Assembly: GCA_029532625.1 (NCBI GenBank)
Contig: JARFXM010000009.1
Location: 2,914,001-2,978,000 of the forward strand
Reading direction: 5' to 3'
From: Lomentospora prolificans
Taxonomy: Eukaryota; Ascomycota; Sordariomycetes; Microascales; Microascaceae
DNA: 64,000 nt
A model generated the notes under the pieces. That model was not told the origin of the DNA. It made no database searches and was given only the letters and a program-made list of their open reading frames with translations. Made by a program: the position numbers and the translations under genes. Each line of letters starts with the position of its first letter. Position 1 is the stretch's first letter. Shown here in pieces: positions 22,611 to 33,172 of this stretch.

Positions 22611-23622
22611 TTGGAAATCGAGCGTGTCAGTCTAGCATGGCCGGTGGATATTATGCGAGTGTCATTCCCGTTCCCGGTTGGGATGGTATCTTAGGCATCC
22701 AATGGGTTTTGGATCGAATCTTTTTTGGAGGTGGAGAGAGAATTGCTCTTGGCCTCTAGCTTTGCCAATTTTCGAGTTGCTCATAATATTATCTATCCAC
22801 TTTCCCGGCGCGCGTCATTGGCACACCACCCACCCAGACGTAGTAGTAACGGTAATAGTCGCTGGCTGGACCGTACACAGTGCGTCAAGTGTGAAGAACT
22901 TTAATGGTAATAGTAGATTCCAGTTGCCCAGTTTCGTGGACTTTTGCCCCCAAATTCCCTGCCACTGGCCGGGCCAATCAGGAGTAATCAGGAGACTTCG
23001 CTGGCTGCAGTGCTGCGATATGTGCACAGAATGTGTACAGTGTGAATTCTTGTCGGCGATATCGGTGGGCTTTTTCAGGCTGTCGGCCTGGTAGGCAGGC
23101 AGGCGGTAATCACACAGACAGTCCATGTATTATTGACGGGCATTAATGATCCATTGGCCCCTGGCTGGCGGGTCCGCAGGCCCTCGATTAGCGGCTCTTT
23201 AGTGGCTGCCAACACCAGGGCCCCCTGAAGCCAGCCAGTAGCACGGCTCGCGATTGAATCAGCTTTTTGTTTTTTTTTTTTCTTTCTTTTGCGGCGATCC
23301 CGGATCCGTGATCAAACCAAAACCACAGCATCTAATTTGCTTCGTACTGCTCACCAGAGAGAGCCTCCAGTCCCCTCGGGTCAGCGCTCGGTTTCTCCCT
23401 TGCATATCTCCTTCCCCGCGAATTTCCTCTCTATTCTATTTTCCTTTTGTTCTTATAAGACGGATATTCCTTTTTCATCACTCCTCCCCGGCCCCGACCC
23501 ACTAGCCAGCTCCAGGAGCTGTGGTCGGATTTCGCACAACCAAGCCGCATCTGCGCCGCAACCCAACGATATCTACCCCTCTACCGCGACATCGCCGTCG
23601 ATTCTCCTCAACGTAAATAGCT
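22611..23622. other. Divergent promoter region between ugo1 and yah1
   Basis: About 1 kb separates the two ATGs. It includes a GGCTGG/CCAGCC cluster (22861-23240) and a T-rich tract at 23265-23290. The last 200 bp before the ferredoxin ATG are pyrimidine-rich, as in many fungal leaders. Open frames on both strands at 22678-23126 show no coding signs. Confidence 0.6.
22861..23240. repeat. Cluster of GGCTGG / CCAGCC motifs
   Basis: Copies include GCTGGCTGG at 22861, CTGGCTGCAG at 23001, CTGGCTGGCG at 23161 and CCAGCCAG at 23231-23238, plus GGCAGGCAGGC near 23095. They lie in the ugo1/yah1 divergent promoter. Confidence 0.45.
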
Positions 23623-24429
23623 ATGCCTTCATTAAGAGTTCTCATCCCCCGTCTGGGCGCGAAGCGACCCTTGACTGTCCCCTCCATCGCCAATGCGACG
23701 ACGCCAGTGTCCAGGATTCAAGCTCACTCCCCGACGTTGTGGAGCTCCACTACATCGCAACTTCCCCGACCTGCGAGGCAAACCTCGCTTCGGACCTCAC
23801 TTTGGCAACCCGCGAGAGCCTTCTCGACGTCCACGCCGCTGTCCCACGGCCATATTGATCCTCCCAAGCCAGGTGAAGAGTAGGTCTCCGCCAACACAAG
23901 CTCCCAGGCTCTCGGCGCTTCCCGGAAATAATGCTCACAAGAAACGTCAGGCTCTACGTGACCTTCATTGACAAGGACGGAACCGAGGTCAAGCTCGCAG
24001 TCTGCGAGGGGGACAATCTTCTCGATATCGCTCAGGCGCATGATCTTGAGATGGAAGGTGAGTCACCAATCGGGCTTTTCCCGCTTCTTCGGCCGAAGCG
24101 GCGATCTCGGTCTTTTCATCCCCGACGCCCTCGGACCTTAGCTTGGCATGGGCTACAAGCAGCTAACTCTTGTCTTCTTTTCCTCAATCGAAGGCGCCTG
24201 CGGTGGTTCCTGCGCATGCTCCACGTGCCATGTCATTGTCACAGACGAAGAGTTCTACGACCGAATGCCCGAGCCTGACGATGACGAAAACGACATGTTG
24301 GACCTTGCCTTTGGCCTTACGGAAACCAGCAGGTTGGGGTGCCAGGTTAAAATGACCAAGGAGCTCGATGGCCTCAAGGTTAAGCTACCGTCTATGACTC
24401 GTAACCTTCAGGCCAGCGACTTCAACTAA
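23623..24429 (+). CDS. yah1: Mitochondrial [2Fe-2S] ferredoxin, adrenodoxin type (Yah1)
   Basis: Three exons (23623-23879, 23951-24057, 24194-24429; phases 2 and 1) encode 199 residues. The first ~70 residues are rich in Arg, Ser and Ala and look like a matrix-targeting presequence. The conserved junction PPKPGEE-LYVTFIDKDG is restored exactly by the first splice. Cluster ligands follow adrenodoxin spacing: Cys124, Cys130 and Cys133 in ACGGSCACSTCH, and Cys171 in SRLGCQV. The acidic helix that docks ferredoxin reductase is present (PEPDDDENDMLDLAFGL). Yah1 passes electrons from Arh1 to mitochondrial Fe-S cluster assembly, and in yeast also to heme A and coenzyme Q synthesis. The second intron uses an AAG acceptor. 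No fusion to Cox15 is seen, unlike S. pombe Etp1. Confidence 0.93.
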
Positions 24430-24888
24430 TTGACGAATGCGAGGCACTGGCGCCGTACGTGCATTGGGGAGTGCCAAGATAGTGAGCGAGAGGGCGGACC
24501 CCCCGAGACAGAAAAAAAAAAAATAACAAGAAAGGAAAAGGAAACATATCAGTTGGTCCCGGCGAATGGGGCCCGGTAGATTCGAGTGTATCATAAGCTC
24601 TCATCATGGAAGCCATCATGGCTGAGCTACGAACGGGTGTATCCTTGTACAATAGGTTATGAACGAGGGGAATCAAATAGACGGCTCGCATACTGGAGCG
24701 GAGCAAAATCGGGCGGATGAATATACCACACATACTCCTCTGTTTAAAAAGAAGAAAAAAAAGAAAAAAAAATCTTTTTTCCATCTGAATAAATTTCCTC
24801 AAGAACGCCTTTTGCATGCAAGCCTGTACCTCGTGTCCAGGGATATATGAAAACAAAGCCCACAACATTAGAAAACCAACGTCTCGAA
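24430..24888. other. Tail-to-tail intergenic, 0.46 kb
   Basis: This lies between the yah1 and rrp15 stop codons and holds both 3' UTRs. A-rich tracts lie at 24511-24525 and 24748-24772. No gene is visible. Confidence 0.65.
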
Positions 24889-25779
24889 CTAGGCCTCCTC
24901 GAGTGGGCCCTTCTTCAGCTTGCCTCCTCCCGATGCGATCAAATCCAGGAACCCCTTCTTGCTCATCTCGTTCACCTTTTCCTCCCGCCTATTCATTCCG
25001 ATGATGCCCTCGTCTTTGCCCTTCTTGCTCGCCTCGGCGGCCTTGGTCTGCGCCGCCCGCACGGCGTTGAAGAGCTTGACCACACCCCTCTGCGCCACCC
25101 TCCTCAACCGCCTCTCATCATCCAGCACATCCGTCATCGTCCTCCCCGTGCCCTCCTCCGGCGCCATGACGTCGCGTATGCGACCCTTCTCCAAGGCCTT
25201 GAGCTTCTCCTCCTTCATGTGCTTCCGCGCCTTGACCTCTAGCACGGAGTCCGCCGCGGCGCGCGCCGAGGATTGAGCATCGGCGCTGCGAGCTAGCACG
25301 GGATCCGACCGCTTCGTCGTGGAGAGCTTGGTGGACAAGATCTTGGAGAGCGACGTGGCAAAAGCCGAGGGGTCGTTTCGCTTCGCAGGCCTCTTCTCGC
25401 GGGCGGTCGCCGAGATTTCGGCGTCGGAAACGTCCGGCGAGTCGTCCCAGTCGTCCCCGGAACCGGAATCGGAACCGGAATCGGAGCCATCGTCCTCCAC
25501 CGGCTTGAACGCCGTCTTCTTCACCTCGCGCTTCCTCGCCTGCGTCGTTTGTTCCTCCTCGTCGGAGGAGGACGAGTCCGCATCCGTCGCGGCGCCATCG
25601 TCAACTTTGGCGTTTTCAATGTCGTCTTCCGAGTCCAGCAGGTTTACAGCGCTGAAATCCTGGGCTTCTTCTGGTTCTGGTTCGGAGTCGCTCTCGTAGG
25701 CCGGCTGCTTCCTGCGCTTTTTGAGCGGGTGAGACGCTGAGCTCTCCGGCCCGCGCTTTTTCGTTTGCCTTCCTGCCAT
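24889..25779 (-). CDS. rrp15: Ribosome biogenesis protein Rrp15
   Basis: A single exon encodes 296 residues. The N-terminal half is charged and low-complexity, with basic KKRRK patches (probable nuclear/nucleolar signals) and acidic Ser/Glu/Asp runs. The Rrp15 domain begins near residue 135 (SAFATSLSKILSTKL) and has a typical helical, Lys-rich body (LEVKARKHMKEEKLKALEKG, RRLRRVAQRGVVKLFNAVRA). It ends with NEMSKKGFLDLIASGG, a conserved signature near the C-terminus. In yeast Rrp15 is part of pre-60S particles and is needed for maturation of 27S pre-rRNA to 25S. The ATG at 25779 is the only plausible start. Confidence 0.9.
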   Translation of the reverse strand: MAGRQTKKRGPESSASHPLKKRRKQPAYESDSEPEPEEAQDFSAVNLLDSEDDIENAKVDDGAATDADSSSSDEEEQTTQARKREVKKTAFKPVEDDGSDSGSDSGSGDDWDDSPDVSDAEISATAREKRPAKRNDPSAFATSLSKILSTKLSTTKRSDPVLARSADAQSSARAAADSVLEVKARKHMKEEKLKALEKGRIRDVMAPEEGTGRTMTDVLDDERRLRRVAQRGVVKLFNAVRAAQTKAAEASKKGKDEGIIGMNRREEKVNEMSKKGFLDLIASGGGKLKKGPLEEA

Positions 25780-26390
25780 GTGTTTGTTGTTTTTTTATAT
25801 ATTTATGTATATGTGATGTTGTGCGGGTGGAAGCTGGCTTAGGGGGGGACAGGAGAAACTGCTACGACAGGGCGATGGATTTTTTCTTTTTTGGTGAAGC
25901 CGTCGAGGTTGAGGGCGGTGGACGGAAATTTTCTTTGGCAATTGGCAGAAAATCCGTGGCTCACTTTGATCTTAGCGGGGCACGCAAAACCGGAAGGCGG
26001 TGAGCGTGCCTCACCGAGCCAACGAACCTCACCGAGGCTGGTCCACCAAACTCTAATCTTCAACGTTTACCTTCGTACACCACAAGAGAGTAGAGGGCGA
26101 GGTGCAGTGAAGAGGGAGGTTCGTCAATACTGCTGGCCTTCCTATTATCCTACTAGAATTATAGGAAAAAAAAAAAAGAAAAACAAAGTCGCACATGAAA
26201 TTCCAAGGTGGACATAGTAACTTTTCATAATTAATTCGTACCTTACACCTAAGCTTCCCTTGAACAAGACCAACCAGAATGTGAATAAGGCCAACCCGCC
26301 GAGTTTCAAAACACACAATAACCTAATCCTCACTATATTATTACCTCCCCGAGTAGAGAAATCCCTCCAAATCATGGCCCAACACCCCTT
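25780..26390. other. Intergenic, 0.6 kb
   Basis: The left end is the rrp15 promoter, with a T/A-rich stretch at 25785-25812. The right end is the 3' UTR of the GH45 gene. An A-rich run lies at 26164-26180. Nothing else is visible. Confidence 0.6.
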
Positions 26391-27306
26391 TTAAGCATGG
26401 CAACCCGAGATACCGGTAAGGGCTTCAGGGCAAGAGATCTGCTGATACTCGACACCCCAAGTGTTGACGTCGCCGCGAGCCCAGTTCCACCTCCAGTAGC
26501 AGCCAGCCTGCATGTTCTGGGGAATAGACTCGCAGTCCGAAGCTTGGCTGACACCACCCCATTGTCGGCCCCTGTCAACACGACACGACACGACACGTTA
26601 GCATCCCCGTCACGAAGAATAAATACTCGCCAAAATAGTAGTGCAGGAGCGTAGAAAACATACCAGTCAAGCCCGAACTGAGACTCGCATCCCTGAGCAT
26701 TGGGACCCACGCCGCCACCAGGAGTAAGGAGAATGAAGTCCCTCTTGCCATCGGTTACGGTCCCGCCCTCGTTGATGACCTGCACCTGCATCCTCTTACC
26801 GGCCGCAGGGCCCTCAGTCCACTGAAGCTCGAAGCACTTGCAACAGTTTTCGATGCCATCCGTAATAGCGAAGCCGTAGGCGAGGTTCTCAGCAACCGGC
26901 CGGGGCTGGTAGTCGGAGCAGAGGTAGCCCTGGTTGTTGCCAGATGTCTCGCCGCATGAGCTAGGAACCGAGTTGGAGAGGTCGTTGCTGTAGGGCTGGT
27001 CATCCTTGTTGCAGACCATGACTTGCCCGCTATGAAATGGAGTTAGAAAAGGAGGACGCCAAGGATTTTGTTACTCGGGGCTGTGGGTGTGTATCAACGT
27101 ACCTAACACCTTGCTGTAGGAGACTCTTCCAGGCACAAGCGGGCTTGCAGCTATGGTCGGGTTAGATCCAATGGCTTATCGCATAGCATTAAACCTCGAG
27201 GCACTACGACTTACCAGTCCCAGTTGGTGAGTGTCCGCCCCCTCTCAGCAGAAACGCTAGGAAGGAAAGCTACCGCAGCAGCAAGGAAAACAGTGATGGC
27301 TTGCAT
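26391..27306 (-). CDS. Secreted GH45-family (endoglucanase V-like) protein with altered catalytic-acid region
   Basis: Four exons (27306-27215, 27150-27103, 27029-26664, 26571-26391; all three introns phase 2) encode 228 residues. A signal peptide (1-20, ending PSVSA) is followed at once by NWDCCKPACAW, the GH45 signature holding the catalytic base (Asp30). Other family landmarks are ENLAYGFAI, ENCCKCFELQWTEGPAAGK, PGGGVGPNAQGC, QWGGVSQASDC and AGCYWRWNWARG, then a final ISCPEALTGISGC. GH45 enzymes cut beta-1,4-glucans with inversion. The usual HFDLNIPGGG segment, whose Asp is the general acid, reads DFILLTPGGG here. The acid position aligns with Ile146 unless Asp144 takes over after a local insertion. 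Activity is therefore uncertain. There is no linker or CBM. Confidence 0.85.
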
Positions 27307-27516
27307 ATTGAAAGTAGAGTAGGGGAGCGAGAGGGGGAAGTATTAAGATTAGGTTATACGAATTAGGCAAGATGAGAACAAAGGTCGTGACACGGGAGAT
27401 AAACGAGTGGAATGAGAGTCAGGCTCTGGATGGGAAAAGGTATGTCGTTGTGTGAGAAGCAGACAATGGAGGAAAGAGTTAAGGATCTTTCCCTAGGACT
27501 TCTCCCGCGACCTGGC

Positions 27517-27530
27517 TATATATATATACA
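27517..27530 (-). promoter_or_regulatory. TATA-repeat element upstream of the GH45 gene
   Basis: An alternating TA tract lies about 210 bp upstream of the GH45 ATG on the - strand. It may serve as a TATA box, but it is also simple sequence. Confidence 0.35.
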
Positions 27531-27567
27531 CAAACAGTGACCGTCGGGCCCTTTGAAAATGTCAAGG

Positions 27568-27600
27568 TTTTTTTTTTTTTTTTTTTTTTTCCTTTTTTCT
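27568..27600. repeat. Poly-T tract
   Basis: A T23 run followed by CC and T6 lies upstream of the GH45 gene, beyond the TA tract. It is simple sequence. Confidence 0.85.
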
Positions 27601-30600
27601 TCTTTTGGCCCGAATCCATCTAATTCCGGGTTGCGAGACCTTCCGTTCGGTTAGCCAGCTCACTCCCTCTCCCTGGCTTCAGATCCCGGACATGTCGATA
27701 TTTTATGGATGACGAAAATAGAATGGCTCGGTCACTCTCTCCCGAATGGCGAAAGACCATAGCCAGAGCCAAGACCGCGCGTTGCCAGCGGATATCTGGG
27801 TATGTATATTAGATCAATATCTTTTGGCTATTCCGTCCCGTCAAAATCCCGTCGAAAGGCGTCCGAGGTGCCCCATCAGCACCTGAGATCGGGACAAAGG
27901 GAGCGTATGTAAGTCGGAGCTGGTTCGAAGGGAAGCGTGGAACAACTCGCCGGCTATTTCGTAACGCTCAGGATCACTCTGCCTTTCAACCTCCAACCGT
28001 AGCGTGCGGCCTTGTCATTGTCCTGCCTCAAAGGGAGATGAGGCCGGCTCAGACCACGCGTTGATCCTGCTCAAGGAGGGTCGGAGCTTCGTAAGGGGAC
28101 CGTAACGTGCAGGAGCGCTAGCGAAGCTATCCTAAAGATCGCCGGTAGCCACATCTTAATCTATACTTTACCACCCGTCGTCGCATGTGCGTATGCCCGA
28201 GTAAGTACATGCGTCTGTCAAGGAAAAAAAACAACCCGGGCCTGACGCATGGCCTAAACGGCAATAGTTGGATTCCTCCAAGATTTGCGTTGCGATAGCC
28301 AGATGCGTAACATCGCTCATTCCAATCAAGATTATTCGTAGCCCTTGACAATCCATGACGCGTCCCAACCGCAAGCTACAGCGACTTGAGCATGACTGCA
28401 ACTCCCCTCCCGGGGGGGCCCCCCGGAGGGCGCACCCAATCCTCGCATCAAGGCTCAAGGGTTCAGACCCAGAATGGCAGCGGGCTGCCTAATAAAGCGT
28501 CATTTATGAAGTGTGTGTGTCGAATGTTTGGTTTGCTCACTCGAATTCGGGGGGTACCCTAGCTGGACGTCCGGGAAACGTCCCTCCTTCTACCTCCCGC
28601 AGGGGGTTGGTGCCACCCTATGACCGACCAGCTGGTTACCGTGAGAGTCGAGCCGGATGTTGATGCAGTCATGCAAGGTACATGCGGTATCATCGGCCTC
28701 CCAGTGTGGCCATGGCAAAGCCAGAAACCGGCGCTCACATCAGCCCGAGCATGAGGTTGGAAGTGGTCCGGATAAACCTACCAACAACTTTTCAGCCTCT
28801 TGTACGGCAAGGCAACCCTCCAACTCGTCCCGGCTTGCACGCTGGCTGTGTAAATACCCACACGGGCTGCTCCATTGAGGATAAATACAGTTCCGCGAGG
28901 ACCAAGGAGCCAATACCGGCCGTCAGCTAACTTTCTCGCTGTCTCCTATTTTTAGCCCATCCCGAGCCTAATATTGAATTCACCCAGTTTCTGTGGCCAT
29001 ATCAATCGTTCAAATCACAAAGATATTATGATTTTGCTTGGACTCATAGTACCACGGTCCATGACGATATAGATTGAGTTGTCAGGGTACCGATGATGGA
29101 ACAAGAACGAGTTGTTGAACGGCGATGCTTTCATTGGTGGAGCTACATCGTACCCTCCGATCGTCCTCCCAAATCTGCGATTATGTTTGGCTATCATGAA
29201 TAAATAGACCTGCGCTGTGTAGCCTAGAAGGGAATGGGCGAGTTCTTAAAGTCCCGTGTCAATCCTTCGGGACGGCCTGGGCGAACAAGGCGTCGGGCAC
29301 ATTATTAGTCGAGTACGACACGGTCCTGCTCGTTTACTATTCCTTGACCATGCCCGAGGCCAAGGTGGCACACTTTAAACCTTTTCGGTAGTTGTTCAAT
29401 CGCTAAAAATCGCTGTTAGAAGAAGGAAAAATCCTTTCGCCGATCATACTCACGCATTCTTGTACCTGGCACTGCTGCGGATTTAAGCTGGAGCTCTCAC
29501 CTGCTTTTAGCCATCTCACGAAGCGAGACGGGATAGGAAAGATAGTCTTGCCTGGGCCCACGAGGTGACAATCTCAATAATTTCCCTACTTATCAATGTT
29601 CAAATAGGCAGCTGCATCTGTATAATATGAACTTGGAGGCATCAAAATAACATTCACGGATACTCACCGTGGAGTCTCGTCAACAGCCTAGTTCTAGGAA
29701 TCAACCAGTAGGCCTAGTTATTTTCTTCCAGAGCTTCAAACCAGCTTCCAGAATTGTGGCCTATATATCGCATAACTTGTATGGAAAATGAAGCTACCTA
29801 GAGGGCTTTGTCACTTACAGCGACAATTGAGAGCCTTTCAGTCTCGACCCGAAGTTCGCAAGAAGGGACAAGATGAGCTTGTCACTAAGAGTTGGTATAA
29901 CGGGAATCGTTAAACAAGCCGCTTATTTCGACCGCAAACCCAGAAACCCGGGAATCCATATAGGGTCGGATTAGCCCACGTAGGTATCAGCTCATAATTC
30001 GGCATCCATCGCTACGATCGATGCCGAGCCACTATGGACATGAGGGGTTTCGAGAGTAACTCTGTTTCTAGACCCGGTATCTTGCACTCTTGGGCTTGCG
30101 TGTGTTTGAAGCGGAAAGGACTCCCTAGAGGGCTCTCAATGTTTACCTACAGGGGCCGGACCGGTTATCTGCTTCGTCTCATTTGTGAGCCTTCTCCTGG
30201 TCGTTCTCGGGATACGAGCTGGCAGCGGCTGGCGGCTGAATTCGAGCAGGTTTAATATACATGCTCCATCCTGGTCATCCCAGAGTCCAGGAACGGGTGA
30301 TACCAGTGTTAACGTGCCTCAGTATATCGAGAGAAGTACTCCGCTTCGGAAAAGAATCAATAGTGGCGCCGCACCTAAACGCTCCTCTCGGAACGTAGGG
30401 AGAAATTCCTGGCTTTTGTCGGGCAGTGAGAGAATGAGTATGAACACGGACGTTTTTCTTTTCTTCGTCCTATTACGCCTCGGTACAACTTTTTAGGGCC
30501 GCATAAGCGCGATGGTCCTCACAATATTGGGGAGCTCGGATACTATATAACGACTGTACATAAATTCCTTTTCGTTTTCCGGGTACCTAGGACTAGAGGG

Positions 30601-30795
30601 CTACCAACAAGGACTGCCTTTGTGATCGAGACCCTCGTCTGTTGGTAGTAGGGAGAGGCTCCGATCCAGACCGATTCGCTTCCAACCGTCCTGGAACCAT
30701 TAGTTGCTCTCGACCGGGATGAGAGTAACTTGCATCCTCTCGGATAAGCTGACGCATGAGATGGCGCGGATCTCGAATAATGGGAAACCCTCCGT

Positions 30796-32756
30796 TTATT
30801 TACCCTTACCAGAGGGAATCGCGAAAAGAACAACACGCTTGGCCTCACCATCCTTCCAATCGTCGAGACCTTTGTCAACTCGGAAGAAGCCGCGGCGCTC
30901 GAGCTGGATGATGTCATCCTTCTTGAGGAGACCGACACCTTCATCGCACAATGCCTCTTGCATAGACTCAGTCACCGGGTTGAGACACTTCTCTAGTTCG
31001 TCATCAGGCTCCAACTTGTCCTTGGTGATGAGGTAGTCAAACTCCCAGAGCTCCGCAGGGACCAAGTTGGCACCCTCCTCCGAGAGCCATGTGATCTTCT
31101 TCTCAGTGGTTTTGAAGTCACCGCCGAGGTTCAGCTCGCAAGTAAGGGTCTGAATGGGATCGTTCGAGTCAATATCCCGAACAAACGCATTGCCCCAGGA
31201 CATGAGTGTGATCTCCTCGTCTTTCTTGAAGGACTTGGCATCGATTTGATCGAGCACGATATGCGAAGAATATGTGACCTTCTTGGTTCCGATATCAGGG
31301 TTCTTGGCGTGCTTAGGTTTGTCCTCTTTGAAGGGCTGGGCGGGGGCTTCTTTGCCCGTAAGCGTCACCTTGACAATATCCTTCTTCAATACCGCAGTGT
31401 GACGAGGAGCCACGGGATCGATCTCCTTGATATTGGTAGCCCAGAAAGACTTCCAGTCCTGTAGAGAGATGTTGCGGCTAGGTCCTTGCCTGATGATGAA
31501 GTCTCGGAGGGCAGGAATGGTCATGCCACGACGGCGGATACCCCTGATAGTCGGCATACGGGGGTCGTCCCAGCCCCAAACCTTTCCGGTCTCTACGAGC
31601 TTCGCCAACTTGCGCTTGGAAAGGAACGTCTTGACAAAATTCAATCGAGAGAAGTCCCAGAGATGAACGGTGCGAAGTTTAAGAGTGTCGAGAAACCATT
31701 GGTATTGCGGGTTACGGTCGGTATATTCGGTAGCCCTGAGGGCATGGGTGATGCCTTCGTGCGCGTCTACAACTGGGCAAGCGAAATCGTAAGTGGGATA
31801 AATCTTCCACTTGTTACCGGTTCGGTGGTGGGTATCGTTGGGGTTGCATCGATAAACAACCGGATCGCGGAGAGCCTTGTTGGGGTTATCTACGGAAAGC
31901 TTCGCGCGAATGCAATTCTTTAGTCCCTCTTCGGAGCCCGCTTTCATTTCCTCGAAGATGCGCAGGTTTTCCTCGACCGATCGGTTTCGGCACTTGGACT
32001 CGATACCGTCAAATCGCTGCTTCTGCATTGTCTCGGTATCCGTATCATCAGCATAGGCATGGCCCTCGCTAATGAGCCTCTTACACATGTCGTAGAGGTA
32101 GTCGAAGTAGTCCGAGGTGTAAGAAAGAGAATCCGCCTTGATTCCCATCAAGCGTAGGTCCTCAATGATGGCATCCTGGAACTCCTCGCTCTCCTTGGCA
32201 GGATTGGTATCATCAAGTCGGAGGCGGAGCTTGCCGTCGTACAAGCGATGAGCAAAGTAGTCGCAGAGAAGGGCAGCCTTGGCGTGTCCAATGTGGAGGT
32301 AGCCGCTGGCAACCGCAATAGTTAGCGTAAATTCCAATCCAGCATTAACAGGTATGATAATACGAACGATGGCTCAGGCAAAAACCTGGTTACAACACCC
32401 TTGTCGGCATCAGGCAGCGTGATGTTGTAGCTACCTCCGGCTTTCCCAGCGGCAGCTTGCTTGGCAGCCTTCGCAGCCTCAGCTTGCTTGATCTCTTCCT
32501 GGATCTCAGGGTGGTTCTTTTCGACAAATGTGAACCATCGCGAAAGGTTCCCAAGCGATCCCTTACGGATGAACCCAAGGGCAGCTCGGTTGCTTCGAAG
32601 GGCAACCCAGATTTTGCTGTCGACGTCCCCTAGAACATATCCGTCGATGTATGAGCGGAGAGTGAGGTGCTTGTCGAGGGCACGAAGATGGGCATCAATG
32701 GACTTGAAGTCCCCGGCCAGGGAGGGGACAAGAGCGAGGAGCTCGTCTGGCGTCAT
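30796..32756 (-). CDS. gus1: Glutamyl-tRNA synthetase, cytosolic
   Basis: Exons 32756-32368 and 32305-30796 encode 632 residues from the first ATG. The intron (62 nt) has an unusual GTTCGT donor, a GCTAACT branch site and is phase 2. The splice exactly rebuilds the class I signature PEPSGYLHIGHAKA. The second catalytic signature is the eukaryotic form LSKRKL within FVKTFLSKRKLAKLV. An anticodon-binding beta-barrel follows and ends GFFRVDKG...FAIPSGKGK. The N-terminal GST-like domain (LTLRSYIDGYVLG, then GSLGNLSRWFTFVE) resembles that which binds Arc1 in yeast. Its first half seems to be missing: the frame runs upstream of the ATG into a likely splice acceptor (GGAACAG, 32782-32776), so a 5' exon is probable (see findings). 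The enzyme charges tRNA-Glu in the cytosol. Confidence 0.92.
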
Positions 32757-33172
32757 GACTCGTTCGATAGCTACAAGCTGTTCCAAATCCGTTCAAAAAA
32801 AGGAAAAGGGGGGTAGATGACACGCGAGGAGTTGAACTCGATATATAACCTCGCCACTTAAGGAATCACTGGATTTTTCGTACTCAATGACTCAAACGTC
32901 CCTTCCTGTGTACGCTGGATGGGAAATTTTAATACGGGGTGGGGTCTTCGTTGTTAATGATTTGATGGCGGGGTAAAAGTCAATGGTGGTGTTGTCAGGT
33001 CTCATGGGAGGAACCCCTGTCACTTCCCGATAAGATAAGAGAAAATCTATGCCTTGGCCATCAGGCGCTAAGAAATATTTCTTCTCGACGCGACACCAGA
33101 CCATCGGGAGCTTTGATGAAACTCGGCTTTTGGAGATGAACATCAGCTCACAGCGTCAACCCCGAGCAACGA
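32757..33172. other. Short divergent region between gus1 and mrpl1
   Basis: About 0.4 kb separates the two starts. It must contain both promoters and, on the - strand, perhaps a missing 5' exon of the synthetase. On that strand the frame is largely open from 33143 to 32895. Nothing else is visible. Confidence 0.5.

Larger units (their letters stand above)
27307..30795. other. Gene-poor region, 3.5 kb
   Basis: The left end is the GH45 promoter and the right end the 3' UTR of the glutamyl-tRNA synthetase gene. Between them no frame longer than about 100 codons has any motif. A short GC palindrome-like stretch (CCGGGGGGGCCCCCCGG-like) lies near 28408-28428. Parts of 28950-29950 are more AT-rich than the flanks, which would fit old, RIP-mutated repeat DNA, but I could not identify a parent element. 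Confidence 0.45.

Noticed and set aside
22678..23126. Overlapping + and - frames between ugo1 and yah1
   Set aside because: Both strands are open over the same DNA and the region carries promoter-type repeats.
28400..28440. GC-rich inverted stretch as a terminator or origin
   Set aside because: It is a short G/C homopolymer palindrome with no other element near it. Rho-independent terminators do not apply to this nuclear DNA.
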